DNA from: Ruminococcus hominis | GTDB taxonomy: Bacteria > Bacillota > Clostridia > Lachnospirales > Lachnospiraceae | NCBI RefSeq assembly: GCF_014287355.1 | Contig: NZ_JACOPE010000001.1 | Coordinates: 1,860,001-1,924,000 of the forward strand | Length of the DNA: 64,000 nucleotides | Direction: 5' to 3' | In this document: piece by piece, positions 1 through 10,216 of the stretch | How positions within the stretch are numbered: the stretch's first letter is position 1 | Layout: each line of letters opens with the position of its first letter | Translations under genes and position numbers: made by a program | The notes under the pieces: model-generated | Databases searched by the model: none | Told to the model about the DNA's origin: nothing | Seen by the model: only the letters and a program-made list of their open reading frames with translations

Positions 1-3000
1 CGCTGTACTGCCTGCAAATCCTCCAACACCAACATTATATTGATTATTATTTCCAAATCCAGAAAGTGAATCTCCAACATAGCTCAATGTAATAACTGAT
101 TTTTCTGTACTATTATTACTTCCAATTGTCAGATTTTGAAGCATATGATATGTTTCTCGTTGATCCGCGGGCACTTCATCTGGTACCTGGCGTAACACAT
201 TGAACAGGCCGCCAATTGATGCCGCATGGAAATCATCATCACTATATTCCTGAACAGGCATGTTTACTTTTAATATACTATCTTTACCATCCACACTTGT
301 AATCCATGGTACTACACGTTCAGATAATGGATATTTCACTATACTGGAATACAATGCATATGACCGATATCTGGCTGATATTCCCTGATATCCTGTTCCG
401 TATCTACTCATATCATAGGTTCCATTTTGAGATAATACAATACTCGTACTTCTTGCGTTCCCTCCAATATAGAAAGTGGCAGGATTCGCATATTTCGTTA
501 CCAGATATGGAGCATTTGTTGCATTATCTAATGTAGATGCCATTTGTGCTTCCTGCCTGGCAGCATTATATCCAGGTGAATTGCGGTCATCTGATACGGA
601 TAAAGCAAAGTCATTAATGATATCGCCTTCAGCACTTGTACTATTCTCTCCGATATGACTATATAAAGCATTTCTTACCTTGCCATAGACTCCATTTCCA
701 AAACGATATTTACCACTTGCATCTGAAGCGTCAATATTACCACTGTATGCATTTGTTCCATAAGTTCCTGTTCCTGCTGTATCACCACCTGCTGCAGCGC
801 CACTGTTTACAATAGCTGATAACACCAACAATCCCTGTGCATCTTTCACTTCTGTCTGCATAGGATTTGTTCTGTTTACTTTTGAAGTACTTTCGCCAGT
901 TGTTGTAATACACTTATCATTATGTGCACTAAGTTCGTTAATTTTATAATTCTTATTTGTGTTTTCTACTGCACATCCTTCACTAAATGCATAACCATCT
1001 AATACACGACCAACATATGGATTCACATACAAATTTGCAGTTGAAGTGCTTGCCGGATCTGCTCCCGAAACTTGGGTAGTTGTAAGTCCGGTTTTTCCAT
1101 CCATATTTCGGAAAATTACTCCACCGCCAACAATCGAACCAACATAACCACCTATCTGAGCCAGGTAAGACCGATTACCAGAAAGGCCAAGCCAGTTCGT
1201 ACTCATGTCCACTGACACATTGTCTATAATATTATCTCCACCCATAATGCTGCCAATCACACCACCAAAAAATGTGGCTGAATAATATTCCGAAGTACTA
1301 TTAGCAGTATAACTTATAGATTTTGTAATCCCCAGTTGTGTACCGCTTTGATAGCTGACATTAATGTCTTTTACCACACTTCCATAACTATATGGAATCA
1401 ATCCATTGCCTGTTCCACTTCCTTTTAGAATGATTGTTGTCGGATTATTTTTATCTGTACAGGTGATTACTCCACGGAATGGATAAGCTTCTGACCCAAA
1501 TCCTCGGAAATCCGTCAATGTCAGTGTCTTTCCTGTATTACTGGTTTCTGTTTCCAATGTTTGTGTACCGAATATACCAGTCGTTGTTTCCTTGTTACCC
1601 TGAATATCATAATATGCGCTCAACATATAAAGATGCATCACTGTATTGGATAACGTTGTAGTTTTGTCACTTACACTTACCCAAGAGCCCTTTCCATCAT
1701 ACTGATATACTTCATCATGATTGTTCCCACCGGTACACATCGTAGACTGATCTGTAGTCACTCGAATTGCCCAGTCTTTCTGTGCATTTCTTGTTGCCAG
1801 ATATTCTGCAATATGCTTCATCTGTTTTTCTGATGTAATTTTATATGGGTGTCCATAAGTCCCACATCCTGTTGTAATACTTACCGGTCGCTGATTTACT
1901 CGTATTTCATGTGCATACCCTTGAGTATTTACATGTTTATTGCATACATACGGAAGATAACTTGAGAAATCCGTATTTTTATTTTCATCTGAATATACTA
2001 CATTTCCGCCATCTTCTTTAGCTATACCATATCCTTCCTCATCAAAATACCAGAGTTGAAGTTCTGCGTACTCTTCTGAACCAGATATTTCCTTTCCATA
2101 AGTCACTTTATGAATATGATCTGTTCCATTCCAGTCTTCTGATTTTGTAAAGTTATATGTAGCAACAGCAATTCCATCTGCGGCATATTGAAAACTCTCC
2201 AAAAGTGTTGCATGTGTGAATATACCACCATTAGCAACCGTTTTATCTGGTAAAGTAATCCCAGAAAATGTCATATTAATTTGATTACCATTTTCTGACC
2301 CAACATTACCGATTAAACTGGAAGCCGATCTTTTTTCTGTATTATTCTCATATTCTGAAGTTGCTTTTATGCCAGTTGCCGTAAGTGTTGTATAATTGGA
2401 AAGCTGATTAATCAACAATGGCGCATAGGATTCTCCGCAATCATATACGCTGAATCCATCTAAAGTTACATTATTTAGATTCATAGTAATTGGATACAAT
2501 GTACCATTTACACTGCTTCCTTCAACATTTCCGCCAAATATAACTCCCGATCCAAGTGCAGTCTTCCCAATTGTTCCCTGGAATTTCACATTATTGACAT
2601 TAATTGTATACTCTTTTTTATCTGAATCCTTTGAATTTGTATAATCCAAGAACAATCCACAATGCATTGTATAATGTTGCGAATTCGCTGTTTTTTTTGT
2701 TGATTTATTATTACCCTCAGCCTTTTCAATATCTTCATTATAAAATTTGATTGTCACATTTTGAACAGTCATTCTCGCTACACCCAAATTTATTGGATAA
2801 TAGCTATATTTCCGCATATCAAGAGCAGCAAGTCCATTTGCAGATTCTCCTCCGATAATAGTGCTTGTCGCATCATTGCGTAAAGTTGTATTACCATTAT
2901 CATAAATAAAATAATTTTTCAGGGATGTATCTGCATATTGATAGGCATCCCATAACATCAATTCTGACTGTGTATCTATACGACCATTCTTATTATTATA

Positions 3001-6000
3001 TGCATCTTTGTAGCATTGATCTAAATCATAATAGTATCTACTACAAGCATTTGTCTTATGTTGCTTACCAAATTCTGTACGATTTTCATAAGTTGTGCAC
3101 TTATTCTCACTTTCTGCCACACCCTCTCGATTTTTCGTAGCTATAGAAATAATACCATTCACATTATTTGTTGTAATTGCATCGGCTGATGCTGCTGTAT
3201 ATGCAACAAACTCATCATACACTCCTGCACAATTTATACTTACATTTTCTCCTATTTTATAGGAATAGTCATTCTCATCCTTCCAATAAGTTGTTGTTGT
3301 TAAATATAATGCCGCAATTTCTGTTTCTGATTTTTCTAAAATCTCTCTTCCACGTTCCCCATGGCACACCAGTAATCCAACATCTTTTCCGGCATTGACA
3401 ACAAATTTCTGCATATCAATTCCTTTTTTTCGGATTTCCCAAAGTCCACTGGATCGATATACTAATCCTCCTACATTGGCTTTCGGTGCATTGATAGTTG
3501 CATCTGTTACAGTTAATTTTGTGCCTGTAAATGTTCCATCACTGTCATCATTTAAACCCATAAAGTATACACCCACATTCGCCCAAATACTTCCAAACAA
3601 ACCACCACATACTTTTTGTGCTTCCGGTGCATCGATTTTAAGACCCTCATAGATTAAATTTCGAATTTCAATCCACGCAAGCCCACCTCGGGCTGTTCTT
3701 GCTATTAATCCTCCTACATATGCATAATTATAATTACTACCTTTTGCTTCAATAGTTCCACCTACAGTTAAACCATTACATGCAAGTTTATGAAATTGCT
3801 TTGAACCATAACCTATGATACTTCCTGCATTAATATAAGAATCACTATTCGAATTTAATTCTTGAATCGTAATATCTGGTTTTACTATAGAATTGTTTTG
3901 AAAAGTCACTTCAATATTTCCACCCGAACTGTCAGTTGCCTCTCCAAATACTCCTCCTATATAAGTCTTTTTTGTGTTAGGTGCATCAATGGTAATCTTT
4001 TCTTCTATTTTGACCCCTGAAAAAACAGTACTTCCTTTCGCCTTCGCCGCAAATCCACCTACACTGCTAAAATCACTGACATTACTCATTGTAATCTGAC
4101 CCGCTACTGTCAGTTGATTTACATTCCCTCTTGCCTGAGCAAACATACCAATAGCTGTATGATTATAATAGCTTCCCCATTTGTACGGATAAAGTTTTCC
4201 TCCACCTTCTGCTCCTTTGGATATCTTATTTCCATTTCTCAAGCCAAATGTCTCACCCAAAGCTAACTTAATTGTATGTTTTTGACCATTTATTGTTCCA
4301 GAATATACCATATTATCCTGCTGACTATCTCTACTAACTCCTGTAATGCCAGTCCCTGTTAAATCTACATCTCCACTAAGTGTGATAGTCTGAGTCTGAA
4401 GATTTCTATAATTAGCAGCTGTTACGCCTGCAACTGGAAAAGCTCCATGGGTACTCCACGCAATATTCAACAATGCAAAATCATCTGTATTAGCAATCGA
4501 TGCTCCGTCAAGGAAATTCGTATCTGATGGACTTGCCAGATTTATCTGATGAGTTGCATCATTAATACCTATCAGGGTAGAACTTAAACCAGTTGTTGTG
4601 CCTTCTGCCTTCAGCCGTATAACATGTCCATAATTTCCAATGTCATTGTTCTGGCTCGCATAATTACTTGGACATCGTTCCAATATCCATCCATTTCCTT
4701 CACCATCACCTCTTGCATAAATCAGTGCACTGTCTTGTCCTCCTACAATCTGTCCTGCACTCCAATACTTTGCATAACGTACTTTAGAAAAATCTGTTGT
4801 TCCAGACAATTCAACTGCGCTGCCCGTCTCTGCAAAACCAACGCTGCCTCCACCTTTGCTAATCTCTCCAGTTCCAGTATTGATTTGAATGTTTCTGATT
4901 TTAGACACGCTTCCTTTGGCGGAAAGACCAACAATCCCTCCAAACGCACACCTATCTATAGTTTCGGCGGAGACATTATCATTATACGCATACGGATTAG
5001 TATCTTCTACTTCGATGGTATCTGCCTCAAGATATACTGCAGCATTACTGTTTCCAGTTGCACCTAGTTCACCAACCACACCCCCATGATATTTTGCCTG
5101 TGTTCTATAGGTGCCATAATAATCAGATTTAATCTTTAGTTTTTTTAAATAAAGCGCATTTAATACTCCATTATTAAGATCACCCTGAACACATCCTGCC
5201 ACTGCTCCATATGCCCTTATATAATTAGAATTGTTCATAGTGATATGTAATGTAATTGCTTCAGTTTTGTCCCCAATTGTATAATCCGTGCCATCTTTCA
5301 GACTTAATACGCCAAAGTATCCACCAATATAACCATTGCCATTGCTTGCCTGATTAATCTGTAATACCGGATCTGTAATATCAATACATGTCGGGAAAGT
5401 CTGGTTTCCCTTTCCGCTGAGTTCATACCGTCCTATGACGCCCCCCACTGTTCCACCAGCTGTAGCTGCTACTGCTGGAGACGTAAGTGTAATCTTTTGG
5501 TTTGTCTCTTCAAATAATACATTTGTTGCCTGACCAATAAACCCACCCGCATTTACACTCGCTGTTACTGATGGTTTGTCTAATACTATTGCCTGATTTA
5601 CGACTATCCGTGCATCTGCATCCATCTGTCCGATTAAACCGCCGGCATTTCCTGCTGTTGCACTTACACTGAGCGCAGTTAAATTAATCCCCGGCTTATC
5701 CACAATCAGCTGAGTACCCTCCTTCATCTGTCCAATCAAACCACCGGCATTTCCTGCTGTTGCACTTATCGTATATCCATTAGTTGGGAATTCATAATCG
5801 TTCGTAATTTGTACAGATCCGCTCTCTAATATATTGCAGAGTAATCCTGCATGGTTAGTTCCATTTATAGATACCTCATTACGGTATGTAATCTGATTAC
5901 CAATCTTAAATGTACCATTTCCTTTTACTTTACCAACAATCGCTCCTGTTCCATTTAAGAATGCCATTGGGATACCTGCTTCTTTTCCACCTGTCAGAAC

Positions 6001-6783
6001 ATAGACATCTGCTAACATTGGAGAACTTTCGTCACCTGCCCAGTTAATCTGTTGTCCTGGTATTACAGTTGCACTTGAAGACAATCCACCGAAAATTGCA
6101 CGATTTGCTATTATAACAGGTTTCTGTCCGGTAATCTGTCCAGAAAAAGGTACTTCTTCACTTCCAAATCCGGCAAATGTATACTGCTGTCCATCCGGTC
6201 CTGTAGTAGGTGTTGTAAGATCCACTTCACTACCCGTAATGTTTATATCAATAATTAGATTCTGTTGTTCAGCTGCTGTACAATGTGATAAAAGGATTAA
6301 CGCTTCTACGCTTGAAGCTGTGACTTTTGTATTATCATCAGAAATGATTAGGCCACTGATATTTGCCTGTTTCAACTGCTTTAAGGTGAATTTTCCGTCA
6401 GTCGCAGTTACACTAACATCACTGTCACCTTCCTGCGCAGTATTTTCCGGCATCTCAGTCTCTGTTCTTTCGTTGCTGCCTGTTTCATTTGTTTCTGTAT
6501 CACTCTGATCAGCATTATTACTGTCAGCGTTATCGTTGTTGACGTTATTATCTTCAGCACTATTATTGTCAGCGTTATCGTTGTTGACGTTATTATTTTC
6601 AGCACTATTATCTCCAGCATCAGGTTCCGTTGTCTGAGTCTGATCATTTTCGCTGGATTCATCTGTATATTCTTGTGTTGTATCTGTACCCTGAGAAAGT
6701 GTTTCTGCCATTACCGTTGTTGGTACTATATTCACTATTAAGCAAATTGCAAGTAAACCTGCCACAACTTTTTTGTATCTCAT
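1..6783 (-). CDS. Giant secreted GLUG-repeat surface protein, C-terminus beyond the left edge
   Basis: The minus strand stays open from an ATG at 6783 to base 1, giving at least 2261 codons with no stop. I read this frame codon by codon. Residues 1 to about 26 are a classic signal peptide (MRYKK, hydrophobic core, then VMA before Glu). A long Asn/Asp/Glu/Ser-rich linker follows. The rest is repetitive and beta-rich, with many GLUG-like motifs such as AGNAGGLIGQM, NAGGFIGQA, YIGGVFGEA and ANVGGLVYRS. GLUG repeats are known from large cell-surface adhesins and peptidase-associated proteins; an adhesin or matrix role is inferred. No anchor is visible because the C-terminus is outside the window. 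It starts 14 bases after the stop of the preceding exported protein, behind a GGGAGTG ribosome site, so it is the last visible gene of a four-gene operon. Confidence 0.85.
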   Translation of the reverse strand, partial: MRYKKVVAGLLAICLIVNIVPTTVMAETLSQGTDTTQEYTDESSENDQTQTTEPDAGDNSAENNNVNNDNADNNSAEDNNVNNDNADSNNADQSDTETNETGSNERTETEMPENTAQEGDSDVSVTATDGKFTLKQLKQANISGLIISDDNTKVTASSVEALILLSHCTAAEQQNLIIDINITGSEVDLTTPTTGPDGQQYTFAGFGSEEVPFSGQITGQKPVIIANRAIFGGLSSSATVIPGQQINWAGDESSPMLADVYVLTGGKEAGIPMAFLNGTGAIVGKVKGNGTFKIGNQITYRNEVSINGTNHAGLLCNILESGSVQITNDYEFPTNGYTISATAGNAGGLIGQMKEGTQLIVDKPGINLTALSVSATAGNAGGLIGQMDADARIVVNQAIVLDKPSVTASVNAGGFIGQATNVLFEETNQKITLTSPAVAATAGGTVGGVIGRYELSGKGNQTFPTCIDITDPVLQINQASNGNGYIGGYFGVLSLKDGTDYTIGDKTEAITLHITMNNSNYIRAYGAVAGCVQGDLNNGVLNALYLKKLKIKSDYYGTYRTQAKYHGGVVGELGATGNSNAAVYLEADTIEVEDTNPYAYNDNVSAETIDRCAFGGIVGLSAKGSVSKIRNIQINTGTGEISKGGGSVGFAETGSAVELSGTTDFSKVRYAKYWSAGQIVGGQDSALIYARGDGEGNGWILERCPSNYASQNNDIGNYGHVIRLKAEGTTTGLSSTLIGINDATHQINLASPSDTNFLDGASIANTDDFALLNIAWSTHGAFPVAGVTAANYRNLQTQTITLSGDVDLTGTGITGVSRDSQQDNMVYSGTINGQKHTIKLALGETFGLRNGNKISKGAEGGGKLYPYKWGSYYNHTAIGMFAQARGNVNQLTVAGQITMSNVSDFSSVGGFAAKAKGSTVFSGVKIEEKITIDAPNTKKTYIGGVFGEATDSSGGNIEVTFQNNSIVKPDITIQELNSNSDSYINAGSIIGYGSKQFHKLACNGLTVGGTIEAKGSNYNYAYVGGLIARTARGGLAWIEIRNLIYEGLKIDAPEAQKVCGGLFGSIWANVGVYFMGLNDDSDGTFTGTKLTVTDATINAPKANVGGLVYRSSGLWEIRKKGIDMQKFVVNAGKDVGLLVCHGERGREILEKSETEIAALYLTTTTYWKDENDYSYKIGENVSINCAGVYDEFVAYTAASADAITTNNVNGIISIATKNREGVAESENKCTTYENRTEFGKQHKTNACSRYYYDLDQCYKDAYNNKNGRIDTQSELMLWDAYQYADTSLKNYFIYDNGNTTLRNDATSTIIGGESANGLAALDMRKYSYYPINLGVARMTVQNVTIKFYNEDIEKAEGNNKSTKKTANSQHYTMHCGLFLDYTNSKDSDKKEYTINVNNVKFQGTIGKTALGSGVIFGGNVEGSSVNGTLYPITMNLNNVTLDGFSVYDCGESYAPLLINQLSNYTTLTATGIKATSEYENNTEKRSASSLIGNVGSENGNQINMTFSGITLPDKTVANGGIFTHATLLESFQYAADGIAVATYNFTKSEDWNGTDHIHKVTYGKEISGSEEYAELQLWYFDEEGYGIAKEDGGNVVYSDENKNTDFSSYLPYVCNKHVNTQGYAHEIRVNQRPVSITTGCGTYGHPYKITSEKQMKHIAEYLATRNAQKDWAIRVTTDQSTMCTGGNNHDEVYQYDGKGSWVSVSDKTTTLSNTVMHLYMLSAYYDIQGNKETTTGIFGTQTLETETSNTGKTLTLTDFRGFGSEAYPFRGVITCTDKNNPTTIILKGSGTGNGLIPYSYGSVVKDINVSYQSGTQLGITKSISYTANSTSEYYSATFFGGVIGSIMGGDNIIDNVSVDMSTNWLGLSGNRSYLAQIGGYVGSIVGGGVIFRNMDGKTGLTTTQVSGADPASTSTANLYVNPYVGRVLDGYAFSEGCAVENTNKNYKINELSAHNDKCITTTGESTSKVNRTNPMQTEVKDAQGLLVLSAIVNSGAAAGGDTAGTGTYGTNAYSGNIDASDASGKYRFGNGVYGKVRNALYSHIGENSTSAEGDIINDFALSVSDDRNSPGYNAARQEAQMASTLDNATNAPYLVTKYANPATFYIGGNARSTSIVLSQNGTYDMSRYGTGYQGISARYRSYALYSSIVKYPLSERVVPWITSVDGKDSILKVNMPVQEYSDDDFHAASIGGLFNVLRQVPDEVPADQRETYHMLQNLTIGSNNSTEKSVITLSYVGDSLSGFGNNNQYNVGVGGFAGSTA
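6511..6612. repeat. 45-bp tandem repeat in the adhesin linker
   Basis: Two near-identical 45-bp units (6511-6555 and 6556-6600) and the start of a third encode an NSAE-NNVNNDNADN-type linker just after the signal peptide. The unit is a multiple of three, so copy-number change would keep the frame and only alter linker length. Confidence 0.85.
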
Positions 6784-6797
6784 CTATCAGTCACTCC

Positions 6798-7736
6798 CTA
6801 TTTTTTCGTTCCCTCAACTTTTATTATATCTTTCATTCCAGTCCAGTCCAAATCTTTCACTTTATCTTTCGATATTATATAAAATGGAATCAAATAATCT
6901 CCACTTCCCTCTTCCTGGTTCATTTCAAATGTTACTGTTCCCGCCCTAGTTGATGTATCTGCTTTGCCTATTTTTTGCAAGAAATGTTTATCTATTTCCA
7001 CTGCTTCTGAATCCCATGTAATCGTTACATCTGCTTTTCCGTTCGAAATTGACACCTCATAGTTAAATGCATCGTACTTAGCCGGTGTCGATTCTGCATC
7101 ATCGGAAGCATCTATGAAACTTCCCTCACATGTAAATACATTTACTTTTGATTCTGTACACGGAGAAATGACAGCTGCCAATATTTGATTATTGGTCACA
7201 GACAATTTTGTCGGTATTGCCGTTGCAGTAATTTTCAGATTGTCAACATCTGCACCTGAAATAGTCACCGTGTATTTCTTTGTACTTGCCGAACGCCCTG
7301 TTAAGGTTACGCCTTTTTCAGTATATGTATTTCCAGTTACTGTATTTCCATTAACAGTATACCCTTCATGTCCCCCCTCAAATGTCAAAGTTAAATCATA
7401 TACGATATCTCTTTCATTTACTATTGCAGTGTTTCCTTTTACATAGTTATATATTTCAATGTTTATTGGTAATTTCGATTGGGTTTTCTGACTTTCAGTA
7501 AACAGGATTGTTTTCCCTGCATATTTATTTTGTGCTGTTCCATTTGCACAGATTTGTAAATAATTAGAAGTAAATCTTACTGCTTCTGTATCCCTGTTTC
7601 TGACAACGCCCCTCTGCGCATCCTGACTTGTATAAGCTGCATAACTTCCACCTGCTACTGCAAGTATTCCTGCCATCGCAAGTATCGCACATATAACAAT
7701 TTTAAAATTTAGACGTTCTGTCAGCTTCATGACCAT
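6798..7736 (-). CDS. Exported SipW/TasA-type surface protein (312 aa)
   Basis: A single hydrophobic segment at residues 11-31 ends in the SYAAYTSQ motif, close to the YAWFVSN-type cleavage region of SipW-processed proteins. The remainder is an extracellular beta-rich domain of about 275 residues, rich in Thr, Val and Asn, with no cysteine motif or enzyme signature I recognise. It is the third gene of the minus-strand operon, 27 bases after the 239-aa protein and 14 before the giant adhesin. A GGGAGGGAGA ribosome site lies 4 bases before the first ATG and 10 before a second ATG two codons later; the second start (7730) is equally plausible. The role is probably as a fibre subunit or accessory exported with the adhesin. 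No SipW-like signal peptidase is encoded in the window, so it must lie elsewhere or beyond the left edge. Confidence 0.75.
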   Translation of the reverse strand: MVMKLTERLNFKIVICAILAMAGILAVAGGSYAAYTSQDAQRGVVRNRDTEAVRFTSNYLQICANGTAQNKYAGKTILFTESQKTQSKLPINIEIYNYVKGNTAIVNERDIVYDLTLTFEGGHEGYTVNGNTVTGNTYTEKGVTLTGRSASTKKYTVTISGADVDNLKITATAIPTKLSVTNNQILAAVISPCTESKVNVFTCEGSFIDASDDAESTPAKYDAFNYEVSISNGKADVTITWDSEAVEIDKHFLQKIGKADTSTRAGTVTFEMNQEEGSGDYLIPFYIISKDKVKDLDWTGMKDIIKVEGTKK

Positions 7737-7763
7737 TCTCCCTCCCAGTCTATGATCTATTTA

Positions 7764-8483
7764 CTATTTATTATCAATTTGAACCAGTAAATAAAAAATA
7801 TCTGTTTCTTTTTCCGTTTCTGTCCAGCTTATTTCAATCACATAATAATTCAAATATTCGCTATCTACTGACGTGTTTGTCTTATCTTTCTTTACACCAT
7901 CCTGTGTTTCATTTGCCAACCAGTAAATCGGCTCCGCATGTGCTTGTACCTGATTATAATTATCAAAGTTCCAAGAATGTTTTGAACCATTCGCGTACTT
8001 ATAATCTGCTGTTGAGTTCCCTTCATTAATATAATGTCCATTTAAAGGTGTTGTGCTATATGTATATGTGTAATTGCCTTCTGTAACGCTTCCATCCGTC
8101 TTTGATGTCACTTCTGTTGCCGGATAAATTTTAAATGTCAGTCCTTTTAAATTCGTTGTGTGAACAATTTCGATTTTATGCCTTCTCGCATCACTGCTGA
8201 CACTTACTACCCTCTTTATCGTTACAGTATCTCCTTTCTTATCATCTTCTGTATATGACAAATCAAGTGAGGACAATGCTTCCCCATGTGGTCCTCGAAT
8301 TGCGATAGATGACGGCTCTGTTACCTGCATTAGCGTAGCAATATTATTTTCATGCACAAACCACGCTTTACTTACACCAAACGCTAGTAGAATTACAACT
8401 AACATACTTATCGTCAAACGGATCAACATTTTACATTTCGTATTCTTTTTTTTCGTTTCACATTTATCCGTTATATTCCTCAT
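7764..8483 (-). CDS. Exported SipW-type surface protein (239 aa)
   Basis: A basic N-terminus (KKKNTKCK) is followed by one membrane segment at about residues 20-39 and the motif SKAWFVHENN. This matches the SipW/TasA export signature, in which AWF follows the hydrophobic core. The mature part is a beta-rich domain of about 200 residues ending in ETDIFYLLVQIDNK. I cannot assign a domain beyond this class. It sits 15 bases after the 337-aa protein and 27 before the 312-aa protein, so all three are probably co-translated and co-exported. Known relatives such as TasA and camelysin form extracellular fibres; a minor-subunit or assembly role here is inferred. Confidence 0.7.
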   Translation of the reverse strand: MRNITDKCETKKKNTKCKMLIRLTISMLVVILLAFGVSKAWFVHENNIATLMQVTEPSSIAIRGPHGEALSSLDLSYTEDDKKGDTVTIKRVVSVSSDARRHKIEIVHTTNLKGLTFKIYPATEVTSKTDGSVTEGNYTYTYSTTPLNGHYINEGNSTADYKYANGSKHSWNFDNYNQVQAHAEPIYWLANETQDGVKKDKTNTSVDSEYLNYYVIEISWTETEKETDIFYLLVQIDNK

Positions 8484-8498
8484 TACATATCTCCCATT

Positions 8499-9512
8499 TT
8501 ACTGTACTGACGCTTCTATATATATGTAACATTGCTTCTGACCGATATATTCATCCGCATCATTGTAATACTTATTACACTGATCCAAAACCTCATCTGT
8601 CATTTGATTATTTATTTCACTTGATGTCGTGCCTCCGTAAAATAACTGGTTCTGATTATTATTTACAAAACTAAGCAATGTATTATAATCTGTATTGTTT
8701 TCAATATTTGCAAACAAATCTCCATATGTGTTTCTTGCATCATATACGTAATTTCTAAAATACTTTGGCCATATCCAGTAAAATGTCACCTTATATGGCA
8801 CTCCTTCCTGAAAACCACCTTTCGGTGCACTTACAGTCATTTTATTTGTTTTAGATTCTGTATTGTACAGCCAGCCACTGTAACCTTGTGTATTATCCAA
8901 GCTCTGAAATAGCAATATATGTCCCCTTACCAAATCTGGCAGAAATTCATCTTCGGATTTTATTGCTTTATCTTTATTTTTTGATAACTCATATGCCTCC
9001 AAATCTATCGTCACCTCTACGCTTGATTTTCCCACTTCATTTTTTTTCGGAATAATATAAAATTCCAATTTTCCAGTTGCTCCTGGCTGAAAACTTTTTT
9101 GTTCACTCAAACGCCATGCAAGACCATTTGTCCCGATATAATAAGTCTGTTTCGTACTTACCTGTTTTCCTGTAGATGTATCAATATAATTTTCATATAC
9201 TGTTGGTTTTCCATCTGTAAAAAGATTTTGCTTATTATCATCTTTTAAATAAGTGTTTTCTGCACTTATTCCTCCACCAACACTCGCCAATACAAACGGA
9301 TTATCATCCATCGCTGACACATTTACTCCCGTTGAAGTCACCCTAGTATTCGACACAAACCAAGCTATTCCAAGTGCAATAATCGCTACCAATGCCACAA
9401 ATGCATATACAAAACTTTTCTTTAAAAAATTTTTATCCTGCTCAATTTTTTCTAACAATTTATCTGTAGAAGTTTCTTCGATATCATCGCTTTTTTGTTC
9501 TTGTTTCGACAT
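8499..9512 (-). CDS. Exported SipW-type surface protein, first gene of the operon (337 aa)
   Basis: The open frame extends back to a TTG at 9518, but the ribosome site GGAGGAGG lies 6 bases before the ATG at 9512 and directly abuts the TTG. The ATG is therefore the start. About 30 charged cytoplasmic residues precede a membrane segment (residues 35-50), then IAWFVSNTRV, the SipW/TasA-type cleavage signature. The extracellular part contains FYIIPKK and VTFYWIWPKYF strands and ends YIYIEASVQ. No enzymatic motif is seen. It is transcribed from the promoter at 9585-9613 and heads an operon of three such proteins plus the giant GLUG protein. The unusually long cytoplasmic tail suggests it stays membrane-tethered and may anchor the assembly (inference). 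Confidence 0.78.
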   Translation of the reverse strand: MSKQEQKSDDIEETSTDKLLEKIEQDKNFLKKSFVYAFVALVAIIALGIAWFVSNTRVTSTGVNVSAMDDNPFVLASVGGGISAENTYLKDDNKQNLFTDGKPTVYENYIDTSTGKQVSTKQTYYIGTNGLAWRLSEQKSFQPGATGKLEFYIIPKKNEVGKSSVEVTIDLEAYELSKNKDKAIKSEDEFLPDLVRGHILLFQSLDNTQGYSGWLYNTESKTNKMTVSAPKGGFQEGVPYKVTFYWIWPKYFRNYVYDARNTYGDLFANIENNTDYNTLLSFVNNNQNQLFYGGTTSSEINNQMTDEVLDQCNKYYNDADEYIGQKQCYIYIEASVQ

Positions 9513-9584
9513 TGACAACCTCCTCCTGTTTGGGTTTGCCCATATATGTTATTTTTTCACTTTTAGACATAAAATCCAATTGTT

Positions 9585-9613
9585 ATCTTACCATAATTTG
9601 ACATTCTTTTCAA
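9585..9613 (-). promoter_or_regulatory. Sigma-A-type promoter of the surface operon
   Basis: On the minus strand TTGAAA (9608-9613) and TAAGAT (9585-9590) are 17 bases apart, with TG one base before the -10 box (extended -10). The predicted leader is about 65 nt. The string TATGGTAAGATA also occurs at the promoter of the second fibre locus near 23043. Confidence 0.6.
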
Positions 9614-10161
9614 TGTTGTGCCCAAAACTCAATATTTCTATGGTAAATTTTTTATCATAATCAAAATACATCAACAAAACATAAGTAAATGCGTTCTGTT
9701 ATTACTTTATTCTTGTTGTACACTTGTATACAATTTCACTTTTCTTTCGATTCAAAAAACCATCCGGAGTTACTTCATCCAAATAACTTTCTAATATCCT
9801 GTTAACATTTTACATTTGTTTTTATTAAATCAGAAAAACATTCCACTGCTCTAATTCGATATATAAATTTAACTTAATTGAAGAAACATTTTGCCAAATG
9901 AAATGTTTGCTACTCCACATAAGGTGAAATTTCCTTCAATAATCCCAAAGCAACTAATTCCAACTCTTTTTATGCTCGCTTAGGATTCCACTTTTTATAT
10001 TTTCAAACTTTTTCAATAGAAACAAGAAGCACCGCTCTTTCAAGTTTAAAATTAAAACATGTAATTACCGATTTTGTAGCTTCCTTTCATAAGGTTTTCA
10101 GAGCGTATAACTTGTATGTTAGTTTGCATTGTCATAGATTAATGTAATTTATCTGTTTTCT
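9614..10161. other. AT-rich intergenic stretch, nothing recognised
   Basis: About 550 bases with no ORF of convincing coding character, no long hairpin and no copy of the dispersed repeat. It separates the surface operon from the PBECR4-like gene; both are on the minus strand. Confidence 0.5.
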
Positions 10162-10163
10162 CA

Positions 10164-10213
10164 ATAAAAAAGACACATACTCTTATATGAGCTGTGCCTT
10201 GTATGTTTGTGTA
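10164..10213 (-). terminator. Probable terminator after the PBECR4-like gene
   Basis: On the minus strand an ACACAAACATAC arm pairs imperfectly with GTATGTGT across a loop and is followed by CTTTTTTATT. Confidence 0.45.
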
Positions 10214-10216
10214 TTT

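Noticed and set aside
306..6662. Many short frames on both strands within the first 6.8 kb
   Set aside because: All overlap the continuous 2261-codon minus-strand frame and have biased, low-complexity composition without ribosome sites; they are shadows of the adhesin gene.
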